Source of the DNA: an uncultured Eubacteriales bacterium
GTDB taxonomy: Bacteria > Bacillota > Clostridia > Lachnospirales > Lachnospiraceae
Assembly (NCBI GenBank): GCA_949294665.1
Contig: CASFID010000052.1
Span: forward strand, 92,838 to 156,837
DNA length: 64,000 nt
Reading direction: 5' to 3'
Of the stretch, positions 38,234 to 47,171 are shown piece by piece. Made by a program: the position numbers and the translations under genes. The notes beneath the pieces were generated by a model that was not told where the DNA came from, did not search any database, and saw only the letters and a list, made by a program, of their open reading frames with translations. Position 1 is the stretch's first letter. Each line of letters begins with the position of its first letter.

Positions 38234-39784
38234 ATGAAACAAAGAACTAAGAGAATGCTGGGCCTTGGTCTTGCAGCGGCTATGACAGTGGGATTACTGG
38301 CGGGATGTGGAAACAAAAGCGACTCCGGGAGCGGAGGTTCGGATGAAGAGGGCATCACAACTCTGAAATGGTATATGTCCATCAATCCTGTGGCACCTGA
38401 TACGGACAAGGTAATCGAAAAGCTCAATGAGTATACGCGTGACAAGATCGGCGTAGAGATTGATTACAATGTAATCGCCAACCCGGACTACAAAGAGAAA
38501 ATGCCGAACCTGATCAATGCGGGCGAGTATTTCGATATCTGTTTTACAGCAAACTGGACGACAGATTATCTCCAGTTTGTAAGCAAGGATGCATATTTGG
38601 ATATTACAGAACTTCTGCCGGAATACGCAAAAGAAACTTATGACTTTATCCCTCAGGAAGTGTGGGATACGGTGAAAGTAGACGGTGAGATTTACGGAGT
38701 TCCTTCCTATAAAGAGATGGGATGGCAGGGCGGAATCGTATACAACAGTGACCTTGCAGATGAATACGGCATTGATATGAGCCAGGTTGCTACACTTGAG
38801 GATTACACTGAAGTTCTTGAGACAGTTGCCGGGAAATCAAAGGCGGCGGGACAGGATGTGATCGGCGTATCTGGCCTTGTGAATGCATGGCCAATGGCGG
38901 CACCGTATGAGTCTCTTACAGGAAATTCTACACTCCCGGCAGTTGCGGCCGTACCGGAGTATGATAACTTTAAAGATATGGCAGGAGAGACTGTATTCAA
39001 CCAGTATGAGAGCGAAGAGTACATGGACTACTGCAAGACAGTTTATTCATGGAACAAAGCAGGATACCTTGGCGGCGATCCGGTTAACTATGACAGCGAT
39101 ACAGCTAACCGTGACAATGACTTCAACAACGGTAAACTGTTCTCCTATTTCATTAAGAATGCACCGGGGAATGTAGAAATGATGTCAAATTCAAGCGGAC
39201 ACGGAGTTGGATTCGTATCGCTGATGGATCCGCTATTTGAAACAACGAGCGTGCTCAGCGGCGGTATCCTTGCAATCTCTTCCGCAAGCGAGCATCCGGA
39301 GAAGGCTCTTGAGTTCATTAACCTTCTGAATACGGACGAGTATGTTGGGACACTGATCCGCCACGGCATCGAAGGCGAGCACTATACAGCGGTCGGAGAG
39401 GACCAGGTTGACAGAACAATGGACGGTACACTTGATCCGGCGGATAACGGGTACGACTATACATACGGCTGGCAGTTTGGCACACCGTTCAACCAGAAAT
39501 GGGACATCAGTTATCCTGACAACATCGAAGAACTGTTCCAGGAGTATAATGATGCGGCTATTATCTCACAGAACAACGGTTTCTCCTTTGATATGACACC
39601 GGTAGAGACACAGGTTGCAGCCCTGACTAACGTAATTGCAGAGTACGGTCCGTCTCTTGAGACAGGATCTGTAGATCCGGAGGAATACATCCCGGCATTC
39701 CTTAAAGATCTGGAAGCAAACGGGGCACAGGATCTGATCGATGAAGTAACGACACAGGTAGAAGAATTTCAGGCGTCAAAGTAA
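38234..39784 (+). CDS. Extracellular solute-binding lipoprotein of the glycan ABC transporter
   Basis: A 516-aa binding protein. Basic start, hydrophobic stretch and lipobox LLAGC place the lipidated cysteine at C25; a Gly/Ser linker follows. The mature part (TTLKWYMSINPVAPDTDKVI) resembles the LipO/DUF3502 family that partners LplB/YtcP permeases. ATG 38234 after AGGAGGAAG is chosen over the open frame from 38201. It should capture oligosaccharides at the cell surface. Confidence 0.9.
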   Translation: MKQRTKRMLGLGLAAAMTVGLLAGCGNKSDSGSGGSDEEGITTLKWYMSINPVAPDTDKVIEKLNEYTRDKIGVEIDYNVIANPDYKEKMPNLINAGEYFDICFTANWTTDYLQFVSKDAYLDITELLPEYAKETYDFIPQEVWDTVKVDGEIYGVPSYKEMGWQGGIVYNSDLADEYGIDMSQVATLEDYTEVLETVAGKSKAAGQDVIGVSGLVNAWPMAAPYESLTGNSTLPAVAAVPEYDNFKDMAGETVFNQYESEEYMDYCKTVYSWNKAGYLGGDPVNYDSDTANRDNDFNNGKLFSYFIKNAPGNVEMMSNSSGHGVGFVSLMDPLFETTSVLSGGILAISSASEHPEKALEFINLLNTDEYVGTLIRHGIEGEHYTAVGEDQVDRTMDGTLDPADNGYDYTYGWQFGTPFNQKWDISYPDNIEELFQEYNDAAIISQNNGFSFDMTPVETQVAALTNVIAEYGPSLETGSVDPEEYIPAFLKDLEANGAQDLIDEVTTQVEEFQASK

Positions 39785-41272
39785 ATGAAACGGGATTCTG
39801 ACATGAAACGACCAAATATATTATTCATCCTGACGGATGACCAGGGCGCGTGGGCGATGCGATGCGCCGGAAATAGCGATATCTATACACCGAATCTGGA
39901 CCGGTTGGCGGGACAGGGCATGAGGTTTGACAACTTCTTCTGTGCATCTCCGGTGTGCAGCCCGGCAAGAGCATCGATCCTGACGGGCTGTATCCCATCC
40001 CGGCACGGCGTTCATGATTGGATCCGATGCGGAAGTCTTGACAGGGAAGCTCTTGGTGAATTTAAAGATCATCCGTACTTTGTAAATGAGGATAAGCCTG
40101 TGAGGTATCTGGATGGCATGGTGACATACACTGATCTGCTGGCGGGTAACGGATATCGTTGTTCCCTGTCCGGGAAATGGCATCTTGGGGACAGTATGAC
40201 ACCGCAGCATGGCTTCACAGACTGGTTTACGATAGGAAGAGGAGGCTGTCTTTATATGCAGCCTGATGTAATAGAGAACGGAGAACTGAGGATTGAGAAG
40301 CGTTATATAACCGATATGATCACAGAACATGCCCTGGCATACATTGACAAATATGCCGAAAGTTACAGGGACGCAGGAGAACCGTTCTATATAAGCGTTC
40401 ATTATACGGCTCCTCATGATCCGTGGGATGCAGACCAGCATCCTGAAGAGTTTGTGAAACTGTACCGCGACTGTGAATGCACAGCTACGCCTGACGAGCC
40501 GCTCCACCCGGATCGTATCCCTACTGCTCCCGGCGGTACGGGAGAAGAGAGAAAACGACTTCTTCGCGGATATTACGCAGCAGTCTCCGCTATGGATGCA
40601 GGAGTGGGAATGATTCTGGACCGTCTGGAAAAACGGGGACTCGCAGAGGATACGCTTGTGATCTTTACTTCAGACAATGGCATGAATATGGGACATCATG
40701 GAATATGGGGAAAGGGGAACGGGACATTTCCATTTAATCTGTTTGATACAGCGGTTAAAGTACCGTTTATTGCCCGCTGGCAGGGGGTGATTCCGAATGG
40801 CAGGGTGACGGAAAGCATGTGCAGCCATTATGATATCATACAGACGCTGAAAGAACTGCTCGACCTTAAGGGAGAACTGCCGGAAGGACTGCCGGGAAGA
40901 AGTTTTGCGCCGGTGCTTACCGGTGCGGCAGATGTCGATAATCATGTAGTAATCCTGGACGAGTACGGCTCGAGCAGGATGATCCGTAGTCGGGAGTGGA
41001 AGTATATCCACAGATATCCATACGGACCGGATGAGCTTTATCATCTTTCGGAAGATCCTGAGGAAAAGGAGAACCTGGCCAGGTGCATAACATATGACGA
41101 AGTACGGTACGAACTGTTCGACCGTCTCCAGAAATGGTATGCTCAGTATGCAGATCCGGCTGTGGACGGATCCCGCGAAGCAGTGACGGGGATGGGACAG
41201 ACGCGTCGGTCGGGGCTGTATTCCGGGGGCAGACCGGTCTATGCGGATACGACAAAATATCAGAAACTGTAA
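39785..41272 (+). CDS. Arylsulfatase-type sulfatase, Cys-type
   Basis: A 495-aa type I sulfatase. RPNILFILTDDQGAWAMRCA holds the calcium Asps; the modification motif CSPAR (C58) sits in SPVCSPARASILTG, so the active-site formylglycine is made from cysteine, requiring an anaerobic maturase (anSME) that is not in this window. GKWHLGD and TSDNGMNMGHHG complete the site. No signal peptide, so it is predicted cytoplasmic and desulfates imported sugars. It starts directly after the binding protein's stop; ATG 39803 is an alternative start. Confidence 0.93.
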   Translation: MKRDSDMKRPNILFILTDDQGAWAMRCAGNSDIYTPNLDRLAGQGMRFDNFFCASPVCSPARASILTGCIPSRHGVHDWIRCGSLDREALGEFKDHPYFVNEDKPVRYLDGMVTYTDLLAGNGYRCSLSGKWHLGDSMTPQHGFTDWFTIGRGGCLYMQPDVIENGELRIEKRYITDMITEHALAYIDKYAESYRDAGEPFYISVHYTAPHDPWDADQHPEEFVKLYRDCECTATPDEPLHPDRIPTAPGGTGEERKRLLRGYYAAVSAMDAGVGMILDRLEKRGLAEDTLVIFTSDNGMNMGHHGIWGKGNGTFPFNLFDTAVKVPFIARWQGVIPNGRVTESMCSHYDIIQTLKELLDLKGELPEGLPGRSFAPVLTGAADVDNHVVILDEYGSSRMIRSREWKYIHRYPYGPDELYHLSEDPEEKENLARCITYDEVRYELFDRLQKWYAQYADPAVDGSREAVTGMGQTRRSGLYSGGRPVYADTTKYQKL

Positions 41273-41298
41273 ACCGAAATTATAAAATGAAATTGTAA

Positions 41299-41348
41299 AC
41301 AGGATAATGCTCAACTTGACACATGACAGGTTGGGCGTTATCCTGTTT
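41299..41348 (+). terminator. Terminator of the ABC-sulfatase operon
   Basis: ACAGGATAA, GC and CAAC on the left pair with the right arm through a 17-bp stem including two G-T pairs, with a 14-base loop; only three T follow. Confidence 0.75.
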
Positions 41349-41411
41349 GGGTATATAAGTACAAAACGTTAATATAATTGGAAAGCGTTACAGCAGAAAG
41401 GAGCCATCACC

Positions 41412-43115
41412 ATGCAGTCATCAACAGATCTCAGAAGCCTGCTAAACAGGATCGATCACCGAGGATATCCCGCTTATAAAGACACAAGAGGCGCATATCA
41501 GTTCCCCGGATACGTGTTATCCATCGATCACGTTCAGGGAGATCCGTTCGCCTCACCGTCAAAGGTCAGCGTTCATGTAACGGGGCGCACGGCTGGATTT
41601 CCGCAGGAGCTATACAGGGAAGACTGTCAGAGGATCGCCCTGCAGGACGAGCTGACGAGACAGTTCGGCAGACGGGCGGAGCAGTTTGCATTTAAGGCGA
41701 AAGGCTCGGGGAAGAGCGGACTGATCTCTGTCAGCCGGTGCTCTCAGGAGGTGCTCGAGCGTACGGCGTGCCATATTGACAGGAAGAACGGAGATATTGT
41801 GCTGCGCATGGAGATTGGATTTCCGGCAAACGGGCGTACGATCAATGCGAAAGAGCTGGAGAAGATCCTCTTTGATTTTGTGCCGGAGTGTGTCAAACAC
41901 GCGCTCTTTTACAAAAATATGGATGCAAAGCGTTTAAAAGAGATTGTTGATCTTGCAGAAGATCAGCGCTATATCAGAGAGATGCTGCCGAAGATGGGAC
42001 TTTGCGCTTTCGTGGCGAACGGGAGTGTGCTTCCCAGAGAGTCGGGGATCTCTCCTCGTCCGATGAAAGGCGGAGTAAAGTTTCAGTCCCCGGAAGAACT
42101 GGAAGTGACGATGGAGCTCCCGCACAAAGGAAAGATTGCCGGTATGGGAGTCCGCAGGGGAATCACCCTGATCGTGGGAGGAGGTTACCACGGCAAATCC
42201 ACACTTTTAAAGGCATTGGAACTGGGAGTGTATGACCATATCGCGGGGGATGGCAGAGAGTATGTCATTACGGACAACACAGCCGTGAAACTGCGCGCCG
42301 AGGACGGCAGGAGCATTCAGAAGACGGATATTTCCATGTTTATCAATGATCTTCCGAACGGAAAGGATACCGTAGGATTCTGTACAGAGGATGCCAGCGG
42401 CAGTACCTCGCAGGCGGCAAATGTAGTAGAGAGCATTGAGGCAGGGACTTCTCTTCTTCTGATCGACGAGGACACGAGTGCGACCAACTTTATGATCCGG
42501 GACGAGCTTATGCAGAGAGTCATCCACCGGGACATGGAGCCTATCACCCCGTTTATCGAGCGGATACGGGAGCTGTATGACGATTACGGCATCTCCACTG
42601 TGATCGTGGCGGGAAGTTCGGGTGCTTATTTCCATGTCGCGGATACGATTATCCAGATGGACCGTTACGTGCCGAAAGATATCACAGCTTATGCGAAGAA
42701 AGAGGCGGAGAGTTACCCGGTGGTCAGCGGTCCGGAAGAGCCGGCAAAGAGACCGGATTTCCACCGGTGTCCCCGGGCGGGAAAAGGATTCCGGGAGAAT
42801 GACAGGATCAAGATGAAGACGATGGGGCGCGAGGCGGTTATGATCAATAAGGAGACCATCGACCTGCGCTATGTGGAGCAGATCGCGGACAGCGAGCAGG
42901 TGACGGCGCTTGGATACTGCATGAGGTATGCGCAGAAGCATATTATGGACGGCAGGAAAGATCTCAGACAGATCGTGGACGAACTGGAACGCGTCATAGA
43001 GAAAGGGACGCTGGCAACGCTTTGCGAGAACAGTTCCAGTATCTCCTGTATGGCTGCGCCGAGACGACAGGAGATCTTCGCGTGCTTTGACCGCTGCCGG
43101 AGTCTGAAGATGTAA
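41412..43115 (+). CDS. Predicted ATPase of the ABC class (PF09818 type)
   Basis: A 567-aa soluble protein. The N-terminal ~200 residues (LRSLLNRIDHRGYPAYKDT start) form the family-specific domain; the ABC-like core has Walker A GGGYHGKST near residue 256, the DASGSTSQAANV signature-like segment near 330 and Walker B LLLIDEDTSA near 348. No membrane partner is seen. The family is widespread and uncharacterised in bacteria; an RNA- or nucleotide-binding role has been proposed for eukaryotic relatives. AAAGGAG ribosome site. Confidence 0.85.
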   Translation: MQSSTDLRSLLNRIDHRGYPAYKDTRGAYQFPGYVLSIDHVQGDPFASPSKVSVHVTGRTAGFPQELYREDCQRIALQDELTRQFGRRAEQFAFKAKGSGKSGLISVSRCSQEVLERTACHIDRKNGDIVLRMEIGFPANGRTINAKELEKILFDFVPECVKHALFYKNMDAKRLKEIVDLAEDQRYIREMLPKMGLCAFVANGSVLPRESGISPRPMKGGVKFQSPEELEVTMELPHKGKIAGMGVRRGITLIVGGGYHGKSTLLKALELGVYDHIAGDGREYVITDNTAVKLRAEDGRSIQKTDISMFINDLPNGKDTVGFCTEDASGSTSQAANVVESIEAGTSLLLIDEDTSATNFMIRDELMQRVIHRDMEPITPFIERIRELYDDYGISTVIVAGSSGAYFHVADTIIQMDRYVPKDITAYAKKEAESYPVVSGPEEPAKRPDFHRCPRAGKGFRENDRIKMKTMGREAVMINKETIDLRYVEQIADSEQVTALGYCMRYAQKHIMDGRKDLRQIVDELERVIEKGTLATLCENSSSISCMAAPRRQEIFACFDRCRSLKM

Positions 43116-43185
43116 CAGCAGAGTCTGAAAATACAGCAAAAGACTTTACAATAAAAGGACTATAAATACGAGGAGAGACACAGAA

Positions 43186-43737
43186 ATGCAGTTAGTTGAC
43201 GGCAGACCGGAGAATACAGAAGGAAGACTTGACAAGGAAATAAGAGTATACGATCTTCTGGACTCTCTCGGCATCATATATAAAAGAGTTGACCATGAGG
43301 CGGCAATGACGATGGAAGCCTGCGAGGAGATCGACAGGACTCTGAGCGAAGGCGTGGAGAAAGGAGTTGCCATCTGTAAGAACCTGTTCCTGTGCAACCG
43401 GCAGGCAACAGACTTCTACCTGCTGCTCATTCCGGGAGACAAGCCTTTTAAGACGAAATATCTGTCTGCACAGATCGGATCTTCCAGGCTGTCTTTTGCG
43501 AAAGCGGAGCATATGGAGCAGTACCTGGATATTACGCCGGGCTCTGTGAGCGTGATGGGGCTGATGAATGACAAAGAGAAAAAAGTACGCCTCCTGATCG
43601 ACGAAGACGTCCTGCAGGATGAATATTTTGCCTGTCATCCGTGCATCAACACGTCCAGTCTGAGATTCAGGACGTCAGATCTTATGGAAAAAGTGATCCC
43701 GGCCATGGGACATGAGCCAACGATAGTGAACCTTTGA
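43186..43737 (+). CDS. YbaK/ProX-type aminoacyl-tRNA deacylase
   Basis: A 183-aa trans-editing enzyme that removes wrong amino acids (such as Ala or Cys) from tRNA-Pro. The catalytic Lys lies in CKNLFLCNRQ; SVSVMGLMNDKEKKVRLLID and the CHPCINTSSLRF segment match PrdX/ProXp-ala proteins. Ribosome site GAGGAGAG. It lies 70 bases after the ATPase gene on the same strand. Confidence 0.88.
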   Translation: MQLVDGRPENTEGRLDKEIRVYDLLDSLGIIYKRVDHEAAMTMEACEEIDRTLSEGVEKGVAICKNLFLCNRQATDFYLLLIPGDKPFKTKYLSAQIGSSRLSFAKAEHMEQYLDITPGSVSVMGLMNDKEKKVRLLIDEDVLQDEYFACHPCINTSSLRFRTSDLMEKVIPAMGHEPTIVNL

Positions 43738-43784
43738 TCACGGCGTAAACATCAGTAAAAAAACAGTGGAGATAAAAGAGTTCC

Positions 43785-43813
43785 TTGCTTTGGAAAACCG
43801 GTCTCTGTATAAT
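43785..43813 (+). promoter_or_regulatory. Promoter before the repeat-bearing membrane protein gene
   Basis: TTGCTT (43785-43790), 17-bp spacer, TATAAT (43808-43813). Confidence 0.8.
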
Positions 43814-43911
43814 AAGATATATGGAAATCTTCCGCGCTCCCGGACGGAAGATAACAGAAAGGGCGCAGGTTTCATATGGGATACCCGCCGGATACAGAAG
43901 AGGAGAAAACT

Positions 43912-44523
43912 ATGAGTGCAGAAGAAAAGATGGAAATGAAAGAAGAATCCATAACAGAAGAAAAGAACCAGGATACGCCTGCCGTTGCTGCAGACGAAAA
44001 GAATCAGGATACGCCTGCCGTTGCTGCAGAAGAGAAGAGCCAGGATGCGTCTGCCGCTGATGCAGAAGAAAAGAGTCAGAATGCGGCTCCTGCCGGAGAG
44101 AACGAATCGGAAGAGAAACATGAGGAACCGGCAGAATCGTCAGGGCAGGAAGAGGAAGTCTCCGTGGAATCTCCGCAAGAGAAAGAGGAGCAGGCAAAGA
44201 GTCCGAAGTATGACAATCAGACAGTGTTCTGGGACGATATGCCGGATTTCTCGAAAGAACAGTGGATATTGACGCATATAGGCGATGAGAATCTGCTCGA
44301 ATACCTGAAGATGGAGCATCAGAAGGAAGAAGAAAGGCAGAGGGCGAAAGATACGAGACAGAAGAGGATTCTGTCGGCGTTCCAGCTTACGATCTCGCTT
44401 GTGGCAGTTATCGTTGTGATCTTCCTTTTGAGGGACAATCCGACGGTGATGGTCAATATCCTCTATATCATAGCTATCATTGCAGCCCTCTGGATATGGA
44501 AAAACCCCAGATCAAAGCAGTGA
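43912..44523 (+). CDS. Acidic repeat protein with two C-terminal membrane helices
   Basis: A 203-aa protein of unknown function. Residues 17-65 are four degenerate 12-aa units (EKNQDTPAVAAD type), then acidic low-complexity sequence to ~100, a conserved-looking block (FWDDMPDFSKEQWILTHIGD, then LLEYLKMEHQ), a basic patch and two hydrophobic spans (about 158-175 and 182-197). The start is ATG 43912 after GAGGAGAAAA rather than 43876. No known domain recognised; it is probably tail-anchored with an intrinsically disordered cytoplasmic part. Confidence 0.65.
   Translation: MSAEEKMEMKEESITEEKNQDTPAVAADEKNQDTPAVAAEEKSQDASAADAEEKSQNAAPAGENESEEKHEEPAESSGQEEEVSVESPQEKEEQAKSPKYDNQTVFWDDMPDFSKEQWILTHIGDENLLEYLKMEHQKEEERQRAKDTRQKRILSAFQLTISLVAVIVVIFLLRDNPTVMVNILYIIAIIAALWIWKNPRSKQ
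43960..44103 (+). repeat. 36-bp coding tandem repeat, about four copies
   Basis: Units start near 43960, 43996, 44032 and 44068; the first two are nearly identical and later ones diverge, keeping the frame. Confidence 0.85.
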
Positions 44524-44576
44524 TCAAAGAATAGAAGGCACAGTGAAAACCCGCTTCACGGACAGGGAGGGATCGG

Positions 44577-47171
44577 ATGACAGCGTTTGAAAGGATACAG
44601 AGCGGCCTTCCGGGGATGGATGAACTCTTAAACTATATCCGCATGGGAGATAATGTCGTATGGAGCGTATCGGACCTGGATGATTTCAGATTCTTTGCGG
44701 TTCCCTTTGCAGAGCAGGCGATCAGGGACGGGAGAAATATCATCTATATGCGTTTTGCAGACCATGAGCCGCTTCTCACTCCACAGCCGGGACTTAAGAT
44801 ATGTGAATTTGATCCTGATAAGGGATTTGAGGCATTCACTGTGGATATCTATAACAGGATCACAGAGGAGGGGAAAGACGCGTTCTATGTGTTTGACAGT
44901 CTCTCATCTCTTCAGTCCGTCTGGTATACGGATCTGATGATGGGAAATTTTTTCCGTGTGACATGCCCATATCTTTTCCGTCTGGACACGGTGGCATATT
45001 TTCCGCTGCTGCGCGGCCGTCATTCTTTTGATGCGGTTGCACGCATCAGGGATACTACACAGCTTCTCATGGACGTTTATCATGGGGACAGGATCTATCT
45101 GCATCCGCTCAAAGTGTGGAACCGTTATTCTACGAGGATGTTCCTGCCTCACTCCTGCCGGGCGGATACAGAGTCCCCCGGGGAACTGCGGTTTGAGACG
45201 GTGGACGGCGGAGTGTCCATGAGCCGTTACTATCAGCTCGTAGAAGAAGAGGAGTCAAAGAATCAGGATCAGAATTATGACAGCCATGACAGGTTTTTCT
45301 CGCTGGCAAAGATGGATTACCAGAGGGGGATATTCAGCGAAGAGACAGAGAAACAGATCATAGAGAGCACATTGACAAAGGACTGCAGGCTCCAGGAGAT
45401 GACCCGCCGGTATTTTTGCCCCAAAGATTATTTCCAGCTCAGGGACAGGATGATCGGGAGTGGTTCCCTCGGAGGAAAAGCGTGCGGCATGCTGCTGGCA
45501 AGAAAGATCATCTATACGGGACTTCCCGAATACCGGATGTATCTTGAACCTCACGATTCGTACTATATCGGTTCGGATGTCTTTTACACATACATCGTAT
45601 CTAATAACTGCTGGGAGACGAGGATCGCTCAGAGGACGGAGGAAGGATATTTCGCGAAGGCAGGAGCCCTCAAAGAGGCGCTGCTTTCAGGGAGCTTTCC
45701 GCCGGATATCCGGGAGAAATTCCGGACAGTGCTGGAATATTTCGGACAGAGCCCGATCATAGTCCGGTCTTCCAGTTTTCTTGAGGATGGGTTCGGTAAC
45801 GCTTTCGCAGGGAAATATGAGTCTGTATTCTGTGTCAATCAGGGATCGCCGGAAGAAAGACTCGAGGCGTTTGAGGCGGCGGTCCGCACCGTCTATGCGA
45901 GTACGATGGACCTCTCTGCCCTCGAATACAGAAAACAGCGCGGGCTGCAGTACAGTGACGAACAGATGGCGGTTCTTGTCCAGAGAGTATCCGGTTCCTA
46001 CCACGGGGATCTTTTCTTTCCGACGGCGGCGGGAGTAGGATACAGCTACAGTTCCTACCGGTGGAATAAATATATGGATCCTTCCGCAGGGCTCCTGCGT
46101 ATTGTGGCGGGACTGGGGACGCGGGCGGTAGACCGTCCGGATCAGGACTATCCGAGGCTTGCTAATCTTGACCGGCCGGCAGTCCACATGCAGAGCAGCG
46201 CAGCGGAACGTCACAGATTTTCTCAGCGCGTCATGGATGTGCTGGATACGGATAAGAATGAGCTGACAAGTATGCCTGTCGATTCCCTGCTTGAAGAGCT
46301 GTCGCTCTGGTTTAAAAAGGCCGTCATGGAGAGAGACTACGAGGCAGAGAGCGCGCTGAAGCGGATGAACCGCTGGCGTCAGGTGTGGTTCGTCACCTGC
46401 CAGGGCCTCCTGGAGAATGAAAAGTTTACAACTCTTATGCAGAAGGTACTCAGGACACTGGAAGAAGTATACGGAAATCCTGTGGATATCGAGTATACGG
46501 TCAATGTAGATAAAGAAGGAGAATTCGTAGTCAATCTCCTCCAGTGCCGACCACTGTACACAGGAAGCAGAGGAACGGTCACAGAGATCCCGGATCTTGA
46601 TGAAAAAGACACTTTCTTCCGTCTGACGGATTCCTCAATGGGAAGTTCGGTGAAAGAAAAGATCGACGTCGTCGTACAGATCGATGCAAAGGCATATTAT
46701 GAGTATCCCTATGCGCTCAAGCCCCGGGCAGCGGAGGCAGTGGGGGCGATCAATGAGTGGTATCGCCGGAAAGGAAAGAATATTCTTCTTATGACGCCGG
46801 GCAGAATAGGTACATCCTCCCCGGAGCTGGGAGTGCCGGTAAGCTTTGCTCAGATCTCCGGGTTTCGGGGAATATGTGAAGTCTCGGACAGCCGGGCGGG
46901 ATATATGCCTGAGTTAAGCTACGGAAGCCATATGTTCCAGGACCTTGTAGAAGCGGGAATCTTCTACAGCGCCATCTGGAATGACGAGAGAACGCTTGTA
47001 TACAGGGAATCTATGTTCAGGGACCTGCCGGATTTATTTCCTGTCATATGCCCTGAGAAAGAAGAAATTTTCCATATATTCCGTGTGACGGAACCGGAAG
47101 GACTCTGGTTCTGGAATGACGAGCAGTCCGGAAAGACTTTATGTGGTTATGAAAGAGGCACAGAGAAATGA
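44577..47171 (+). CDS. KaiC-like degenerate domain fused to PEP/pyruvate-binding ATP-grasp
   Basis: An 864-aa protein. Residues 1-240 look like a RecA/KaiC-type fold (SGLPGMDELLNYIRMGDNVV) but the P-loop is gone: SVSDLDDFRFF replaces GxxGxGKT. Residues ~300-560 resemble the PPDK/PEP-synthase N-terminal ATP-grasp (GSLGGKACGM, PIIVRSSSFLEDGFGNAFAG, VLVQRVSGS). The ~600-864 part has QCRPL and MTPGRIGTSSPELGVPV. The phosphohistidine swivel and PEP barrel are absent, so it is not a full PEP synthase. It overlaps sbcD by 4 bp. Confidence 0.75.
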   Translation: MTAFERIQSGLPGMDELLNYIRMGDNVVWSVSDLDDFRFFAVPFAEQAIRDGRNIIYMRFADHEPLLTPQPGLKICEFDPDKGFEAFTVDIYNRITEEGKDAFYVFDSLSSLQSVWYTDLMMGNFFRVTCPYLFRLDTVAYFPLLRGRHSFDAVARIRDTTQLLMDVYHGDRIYLHPLKVWNRYSTRMFLPHSCRADTESPGELRFETVDGGVSMSRYYQLVEEEESKNQDQNYDSHDRFFSLAKMDYQRGIFSEETEKQIIESTLTKDCRLQEMTRRYFCPKDYFQLRDRMIGSGSLGGKACGMLLARKIIYTGLPEYRMYLEPHDSYYIGSDVFYTYIVSNNCWETRIAQRTEEGYFAKAGALKEALLSGSFPPDIREKFRTVLEYFGQSPIIVRSSSFLEDGFGNAFAGKYESVFCVNQGSPEERLEAFEAAVRTVYASTMDLSALEYRKQRGLQYSDEQMAVLVQRVSGSYHGDLFFPTAAGVGYSYSSYRWNKYMDPSAGLLRIVAGLGTRAVDRPDQDYPRLANLDRPAVHMQSSAAERHRFSQRVMDVLDTDKNELTSMPVDSLLEELSLWFKKAVMERDYEAESALKRMNRWRQVWFVTCQGLLENEKFTTLMQKVLRTLEEVYGNPVDIEYTVNVDKEGEFVVNLLQCRPLYTGSRGTVTEIPDLDEKDTFFRLTDSSMGSSVKEKIDVVVQIDAKAYYEYPYALKPRAAEAVGAINEWYRRKGKNILLMTPGRIGTSSPELGVPVSFAQISGFRGICEVSDSRAGYMPELSYGSHMFQDLVEAGIFYSAIWNDERTLVYRESMFRDLPDLFPVICPEKEEIFHIFRVTEPEGLWFWNDEQSGKTLCGYERGTEK

